Source: Alphaproteobacteria bacterium
Lineage (GTDB): Bacteria; Pseudomonadota; Alphaproteobacteria; Micavibrionales; SZUA-601
DNA length: 9,764 nt
Reading direction: 5' to 3'
Assembly (NCBI GenBank): GCA_003250865.1
Contig: QKJH01000148.1
Location: forward strand, 1 to 9,764
In this document: piece by piece, positions 6,482 through 9,764 of the stretch
Layout: every line of letters begins with the position of its first letter
Position numbering within the stretch: the stretch's first letter is position 1
The notes under the pieces: model-generated
What the model saw: the letters and a program-made list of their open reading frames with translations, nothing else
The model's database searches: none
What the model was told of the DNA's origin: nothing
Translations under genes and position numbers: made by a program

Positions 6482-6497
6482 TGCAAAAGCCGTGCCA
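6482..6497 (-). promoter_or_regulatory. Sigma-54 (RpoN) promoter of the 331-aa gene
   Basis: On the minus strand, TGGCAC (complement of 6492-6497), 5 bases, then TTGCA (complement of 6482-6486) match the -24/-12 consensus TGGCAC-N5-TTGCW exactly; the next base after TGGCAC is also the preferred G. The invariant GG and GC are correctly spaced. The start would be near 6471, about 40 bases before the ATG at 6431. An activator (enhancer-binding) site would have to lie within or beyond the start of the divergent regulator gene. Confidence 0.8.
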
Positions 6498-6512
6498 ATA
6501 AACTGGCTTGCC

Positions 6513-6550
6513 GAGGGAAGGGAAATATGTTTAGACTAATCTATGTCTAA
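6513..6550 (+). promoter_or_regulatory. Possible leader peptide (uORF) with strong Shine-Dalgarno, overlapping the regulator start
   Basis: The only good Shine-Dalgarno upstream of the regulator (GAGGGAAGGG at about 6513-6522) is correctly spaced for an ATG at 6527-6529, not for the regulator ATG at 6543. The 6527 ATG opens a seven-codon frame (MFRLIYV) ending at TAA 6548-6550, which overlaps the regulator start by 8 bases in another frame. The regulator frame has a stop at 6537-6539, so it cannot start further upstream. Translation by coupling or re-initiation is the likely reading. Confidence 0.4.
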
Positions 6551-7202
6551 AAATTCGTCATTAACTACCAGCATTTATGTATTGCCCGGCTTGTATGAGA
6601 AGGCGGCAACGGCTCTGTATGATGCTTTAGAGCAGTATTATGGTGAAAGCGTAATTTTTAGCCCGAAAATCAATATGATACAGCAGAATGAGAAAGCCGT
6701 TGCTGTTTGTTTCGGTCAGAACGATACGGCGATAGAAGAGGCAATAGAGTCTTGTCCGATTGTCCGTAATTGTGTTGATAAGAGAAGAGACCAAACGGGA
6801 ACGGTTGTTCTCTTCTCTCCTGTCAAGTTGCATGAAATCATCAGTGAAATTGATACCTTGATGGATATTAGCGTACGATCTCAAACGGTACTCCTACCTT
6901 TGGGAGATTACGTTCTAAATGAAAAAACACGGGTGCTGTCTGGCAAAAAACTGGATGATACGCCTTTGACTGAAAAAGAGGCCGGGGTTATTTTATACCT
7001 GTACGAAAAGATGCAAGAGGACAGCACCCCGATTGGCCGTGAAGAGCTTTTGAGAGAAGTCTGGAAATATGCTGAAGGCATTGACACACATACTATTGAA
7101 ACTCACATTTACCGGCTTCGCCAAAAGGTTGAAAAGAATAAAACCGGGGAAGCTCGGGATTTGATTCTAACAGTCGAAGGCGGGTATCGACTGGATATAT
7201 AG
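6543..7202 (+). CDS. Winged-helix (OmpR/PhoB-type) transcriptional regulator with receiver-like N-terminus
   Basis: A 219-aa DNA-binding regulator. Residues about 115-219 form an OmpR/PhoB-type winged helix: a beta platform (LLPLGDYVLNEKTRVLS at 117-133), LTEKEAGVILYLYE (142-155), REELLREVWKYAEGIDTHTIETHIYRLRQKVE (167-198) with the recognition helix at about 182-196, and the wing hairpin ending VEGGYRLDI. Residues 10-110 have the length and alternating pattern of a response-regulator receiver (IYVLPG, VAVCFG, VVLFSPV followed by a helix). I cannot find the usual acidic pair, phosphoacceptor Asp and conserved Lys, so it is probably a phosphorylation-independent pseudo-receiver. No kinase gene is adjacent. 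It is divergent from the sigma-54-driven gene with a shared 111-base gap, so autoregulation or control of its neighbour is possible. Start is ATG 6543 because of the in-frame stop just upstream. Confidence 0.85.
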   Translation: MSKNSSLTTSIYVLPGLYEKAATALYDALEQYYGESVIFSPKINMIQQNEKAVAVCFGQNDTAIEEAIESCPIVRNCVDKRRDQTGTVVLFSPVKLHEIISEIDTLMDISVRSQTVLLPLGDYVLNEKTRVLSGKKLDDTPLTEKEAGVILYLYEKMQEDSTPIGREELLREVWKYAEGIDTHTIETHIYRLRQKVEKNKTGEARDLILTVEGGYRLDI

Positions 7203-7203
7203 A

Positions 7204-7863
7204 TTATTCCTGATTTTCAAATGATTTCAGCTTCTGGGTCGAACTGGAAACCGTTTCGATGAAGCTGTTCCCTTCCACAATCGGCATATGACTGTATCCT
7301 GCATCAATTAATGCCTGTAGTCCCGGAATGAGCTCTTTCAAATTTTCCAGCTCTGTTTGTAATTCTTCCGGGGTTTCCTGATTGACAAGATTGGACAAAT
7401 CCATTTTTTCCTGAAAGCTGAGATGATTTTCTGCCTGCTTTTGTACGGCGGCAGTCTGGTAAGCCTGATATGCTTTGAATTTTAATGAGGCCAGAGGACT
7501 TTCTGGTTCGTCGTCATTGGGTGTCGCGTGAGCTTCTGCCTCGGCGGCCAGCCCCAATTTAAGACAGATGAACTTGTGTCGCATGGATGCATTGGCCAAA
7601 AGCGGCGTTAATGCCACCCAAGTTGAGCTATCGGTATATTCGGCGAAAACATCTTCGCGATCATTTTCATGGTCGTCTTCAGGAATATCGGCGGAAAGCG
7701 ATATTGTTTCCTGATAGGATGGTTTGTTTTTCTTTTTTCGTTTGCGGTTAAATTGCTCTTTTTGTTCACGGTGAATGGCTTTATTAATGGCATAGGGAGT
7801 AATCCGAACCATGTCGGATGAGGGTAAGATACGTTGATCAAATTTCCCCAACTGTCCAAACAA
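7204..7863 (-). CDS. Conserved hypothetical 219-aa protein, TTG start
   Basis: I do not recognise a characterised family. From the preferred start the protein opens (M)FGQLGKFDQRILPSSDMVRITPYAINKAI and has a very basic patch (NRKRKKKNK, 39-47), then an acidic stretch (PEDDHENDREDVF, 61-73). A mixed central region (80-110) is followed by a helical, Gln/Glu-rich C-terminal half (about 125-190). There is no signal peptide or membrane segment and one Cys. Start choice: TTG at 7863 lies 7 bases after GGAG (7871-7874). A longer frame to TTG 7887 exists, but the predicted transcription start is at about 7889, which would leave that codon almost leaderless. The stop is one base from the stop of the winged-helix gene, and gpsA lies upstream on the same strand, separated by a promoter. 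Confidence 0.75.
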   Translation of the reverse strand: MFGQLGKFDQRILPSSDMVRITPYAINKAIHREQKEQFNRKRKKKNKPSYQETISLSADIPEDDHENDREDVFAEYTDSSTWVALTPLLANASMRHKFICLKLGLAAEAEAHATPNDDEPESPLASLKFKAYQAYQTAAVQKQAENHLSFQEKMDLSNLVNQETPEELQTELENLKELIPGLQALIDAGYSHMPIVEGNSFIETVSSSTQKLKSFENQE

Positions 7864-7895
7864 AGGCAGTCTCCGGAGTTGTTGCAACCGAATCC

Positions 7896-7923
7896 ATTAT
7901 ACCATAAAAAGGTGGCAAAACAA
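7896..7923 (-). promoter_or_regulatory. Putative extended -10 promoter for the 219-aa gene
   Basis: On the minus strand, TTGTTT (complement of 7918-7923), 16 bases, then TATAAT (complement of 7896-7901) preceded by TGG, giving the extended form TGnTATAAT. Predicted start is about 7889, with roughly 25 bases of leader to the TTG at 7863. It lies in the short gap after gpsA, so the downstream gene can be transcribed independently of tsaD-gpsA. Confidence 0.6.
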
Positions 7924-7932
7924 TAGATTACG

Positions 7933-8931
7933 CTATTCGTGACGTAAGGGGCGCGACATCAAATCGGAAAGTACCTCGTGAGCAGTCCGTTTTTCGGTAA
8001 TCATATCATCAACAGCGACACAAATAGGCATCTCTACACCATTTTTTTGGGCCATAGCAACGGCGGCTTGCGCAGTATAGGCGCCTTCACTGACACTGGA
8101 GCGGGAGTTAAGAATATCCGAAGGTTTTTCACCTTTGCCGATGCGGTATCCCAGTGAAAAATTGCGTGATTGCATGGCCGAACAAGTCAAGGTCAAATCG
8201 CCCAGTCCCGACAGGCCGCAAAATGTTTCGTTTTTACCGCCTAAGGCAAGGCCTAGCCGTGTAATCTCAGCTAATCCGCGTGTAATAAGGGCGGCACGTG
8301 CATTGTCGCCTAAATCCAGTCCTGATGAAACGCCGCAGGCGATGGCGATGACGTTTTTCACAGCACTGCCGATTTGTGCTCCGATGGGGTCAAACTGGAT
8401 GTAGGGTCTAAAGGATTTATAGGCAATGGCCTGAATGATAGCCATGCCAATGTCTTTATGCTTTTCATCAATGGCCAAGGTAATAGCTGTGGGTAGCTCT
8501 TTAGCGGCCTCAATGGCAAAAGTAGGGCCGGTCAGGATTCCCAGCGGGTTATCTGGGAAAATATCACGTACAACGTTTGATAATAGCTCGCCTGTTTGTA
8601 TTTCAATACCTTTTGAGGCAATAACCAGCGGTATAGAAGAGGGGAGAGTGTCTCTTAATGGCTCTAGTGTGGAGCGGGTAAACTGGGTTGGCGTGACAAT
8701 TACGATTATCTCGGCATTCTCAACGCTCGCGGCTAAATCACCTGTAACGTGCAATCCTTGCTTCGGTAAAGAAACATCGGGTAAATAGGGTGTGTTTATA
8801 CCATCGCCGTCAATAGCCTCAACGACGGACTGCTCAAAAGCCCAGAGAGTAACCTTGTTGCCGGCTTTGACGAACAGAGAGGCGAGAGCGGTTCCCCATG
8901 CTCCTGCGCCGATAACGGTGATGTTCTTCAT
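7933..8931 (-). CDS. gpsA: Glycerol-3-phosphate dehydrogenase [NAD(P)+]
   Basis: A 332-aa cytoplasmic enzyme that reduces dihydroxyacetone phosphate to sn-glycerol 3-phosphate with NAD(P)H, feeding phospholipid synthesis. The Rossmann nucleotide-binding motif is GAGAWGTA (8-15) after the first strand (ITVIG). Other signatures are VIVTPT (77-82), ASKGIE (105-110), LTGPTFA (133-139), SAVKNVIAIACG (189-200, with the catalytic Lys192), GDNARAALITRG (208-219) and GLSGLGDLTLTC. Length is typical. The ATG at 8931 is chosen over an upstream in-frame codon because AAGGAG lies about 9 bases before it and the Rossmann strand starts directly after; the longer frame would run into tsaD. It follows tsaD by 13 bases on the same strand, a probable operon. 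No terminator was found after its stop. Confidence 0.97.
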   Translation of the reverse strand: MKNITVIGAGAWGTALASLFVKAGNKVTLWAFEQSVVEAIDGDGINTPYLPDVSLPKQGLHVTGDLAASVENAEIIVIVTPTQFTRSTLEPLRDTLPSSIPLVIASKGIEIQTGELLSNVVRDIFPDNPLGILTGPTFAIEAAKELPTAITLAIDEKHKDIGMAIIQAIAYKSFRPYIQFDPIGAQIGSAVKNVIAIACGVSSGLDLGDNARAALITRGLAEITRLGLALGGKNETFCGLSGLGDLTLTCSAMQSRNFSLGYRIGKGEKPSDILNSRSSVSEGAYTAQAAVAMAQKNGVEMPICVAVDDMITEKRTAHEVLSDLMSRPLRHE

Positions 8932-8944
8932 ACAAATCGTCTCC

Positions 8945-9764
8945 TTATTCCTGAAATTGCGGTGGTGAGAGTTCAACCAAGGGCCATCGCGGGCGTGCCT
9001 TTAATGAAAATGCGTCATTCTGTTTTGATGTCAAGCGTTCAAGGCCTGCCCAGGCAACCATGGCTCCGTTATCGGTACACAGGCGCATTGGCGGCGCTAT
9101 AAACGGGATGTTCCACTGAGCGGCTTTTGTACGTAAGCGATTGCCTAAAAATTTATTGGCGGCAACGCCTCCCGCTACTATCAGAGCTGTCGGGACAATA
9201 TCGCATTGTTTTAAAATAGAAAAGGCATTTTCCAGTCTATCATCGAAAACATCGGCAACCGCTTCGTGAAATTCATGGGCAAGTGCGGCTTTATCGGTGT
9301 CTGATAGGATAATATTCTTGTCAATAGTTTGACTGCGGACAGCGGTTTTCAGGCCTGAAAAGGAAAAATCGCATCCTTCTCGTCCTTTAAGCGGGCGTGG
9401 TAGGTTGAATTCCCGGCAGTTCTCCGATGGGGTGTGGCGATTAGCCCATTCTTCCATTTTTGGCCCCCCGGGATAACCTAAATCCAGCATCTTTGCAACT
9501 TTATCAAAGGCTTCACCGGTCGCGTCATCAATGGAAGTGCCCAATAATTCATACTCTCCGACGGCCTTAACCAATATGATTTGGGTGTGCCCTCCAGAGA
9601 TTAGAAGCAAAAGGTATGGGAATTGGGCATTATCGGTTAGGCGTGCCGTCAGGGCATGGCCTTCAAGATGATTAACCCCGACAAAGGGCTTATCCAAAGC
9701 AAGGGCAAGGCCTTTTGCCATGGTTAATCCGACCATTACCCCGCCGATAAGTCCCGGGCCTGCC
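8945..9764 (-). CDS. tsaD: tRNA threonylcarbamoyladenosine biosynthesis protein TsaD, 5'-partial
   Basis: TsaD (Gcp/YgjD/Kae1) transfers the threonylcarbamoyl group from TC-AMP to A37 of ANN-decoding tRNAs, working with TsaB and TsaE in bacteria. The frame is open to the window edge and reads AGPGLIGGVMVGLTMAK, so the Met at 9736 is internal and roughly 70-80 N-terminal residues lie outside. The metal-binding pair is in NHLEGHALTARL (His residues four apart). Also seen are LLISGGHTQI, the LLGTSIDDATGEAFDKVAKMLDLGYPGGP block, FSFSGLKTAVR, VAGGVAANKFLGNRLR and APPMRLCTDNGAMVAWAG, whose Asp completes the metal site. All key residues seen are intact. It leads the tsaD-gpsA pair, 13 bases apart. 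Confidence 0.97.
   Translation of the reverse strand, partial: AGPGLIGGVMVGLTMAKGLALALDKPFVGVNHLEGHALTARLTDNAQFPYLLLLISGGHTQIILVKAVGEYELLGTSIDDATGEAFDKVAKMLDLGYPGGPKMEEWANRHTPSENCREFNLPRPLKGREGCDFSFSGLKTAVRSQTIDKNIILSDTDKAALAHEFHEAVADVFDDRLENAFSILKQCDIVPTALIVAGGVAANKFLGNRLRTKAAQWNIPFIAPPMRLCTDNGAMVAWAGLERLTSKQNDAFSLKARPRWPLVELSPPQFQE

Noticed and set aside
1..9764. Defence system, CRISPR array, prophage or insertion sequence
   Set aside because: No direct-repeat array, transposase, integrase, nuclease or toxin-antitoxin signature was seen; the genes read as ordinary chromosomal units.

Overview
The window looks like a chromosomal segment of an alphaproteobacterium with moderate, slightly AT-leaning base composition. 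The evidence is a tsaD-gpsA gene pair, a long class II (B12-type) ribonucleotide reductase homologue with the extended C-terminal domain typical of alphaproteobacterial NrdJ, an orphan FlgC-like rod protein, and an 'NPLQHIP...GDEI' protein of a type I associate with this class. The order within the class cannot be fixed from the sequence. I see no rRNA, tRNA, CRISPR array, insertion sequence, integrase or phage gene. Genes are tightly packed on both strands.

Layout. Positions 1-2748 (+) hold the 3' part, at least 915 codons, of an NrdJ-like gene. The frame is open back to base 1, so the CDS is cut by the window edge rather than starting at an internal TTG. A cold-shock protein gene (2878-3123, +) follows, with its own promoter and a bidirectional terminator. 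Two minus-strand genes of unknown function come next: a 114-aa soluble helical protein (3195-3539) and a 158-aa protein with a clear Sec signal peptide (3717-4193). Each has a good sigma-70-type promoter and a terminator. Transcribed away from these are a lone FlgC-like rod protein (4319-4711, +) and a YggS/PLPBP protein (4787-5434, +). YggS converges, one base apart, with a 331-aa gene (5436-6431, -) that has an essentially perfect sigma-54 promoter. Divergent from that gene is a winged-helix regulator with a receiver-like N-terminus (6543-7202, +). It converges, again one base apart, with a 219-aa hypothetical gene (7204-7863, -). The right edge is gpsA (7933-8931, -) behind a 5'-truncated tsaD (8945-9764, -).

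How the genes relate. TsaD (tRNA t6A synthesis) and GpsA (glycerol-3-phosphate synthesis) form a probable housekeeping operon. The orphan rod protein and the sigma-54-driven gene hint at a link to motility or the cell envelope, but no flagellar cluster is present. The rest appear to be independent single-gene units.

The most notable observation is that the NrdJ-like protein has lost the residues a ribonucleotide reductase needs. In the active-site loop usually written N-P-C-x-E, the Asn, the radical Cys and the Glu are Ser, Ser and Gly. The phosphate-binding P-T-G-T-I loop is replaced and the last redox Cys of the C-terminal tail is gone. The long open frame and the highly conserved C-terminal domain remain. 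It looks like a maintained pseudoenzyme rather than a decaying gene. I see no defence island or mobile cluster.
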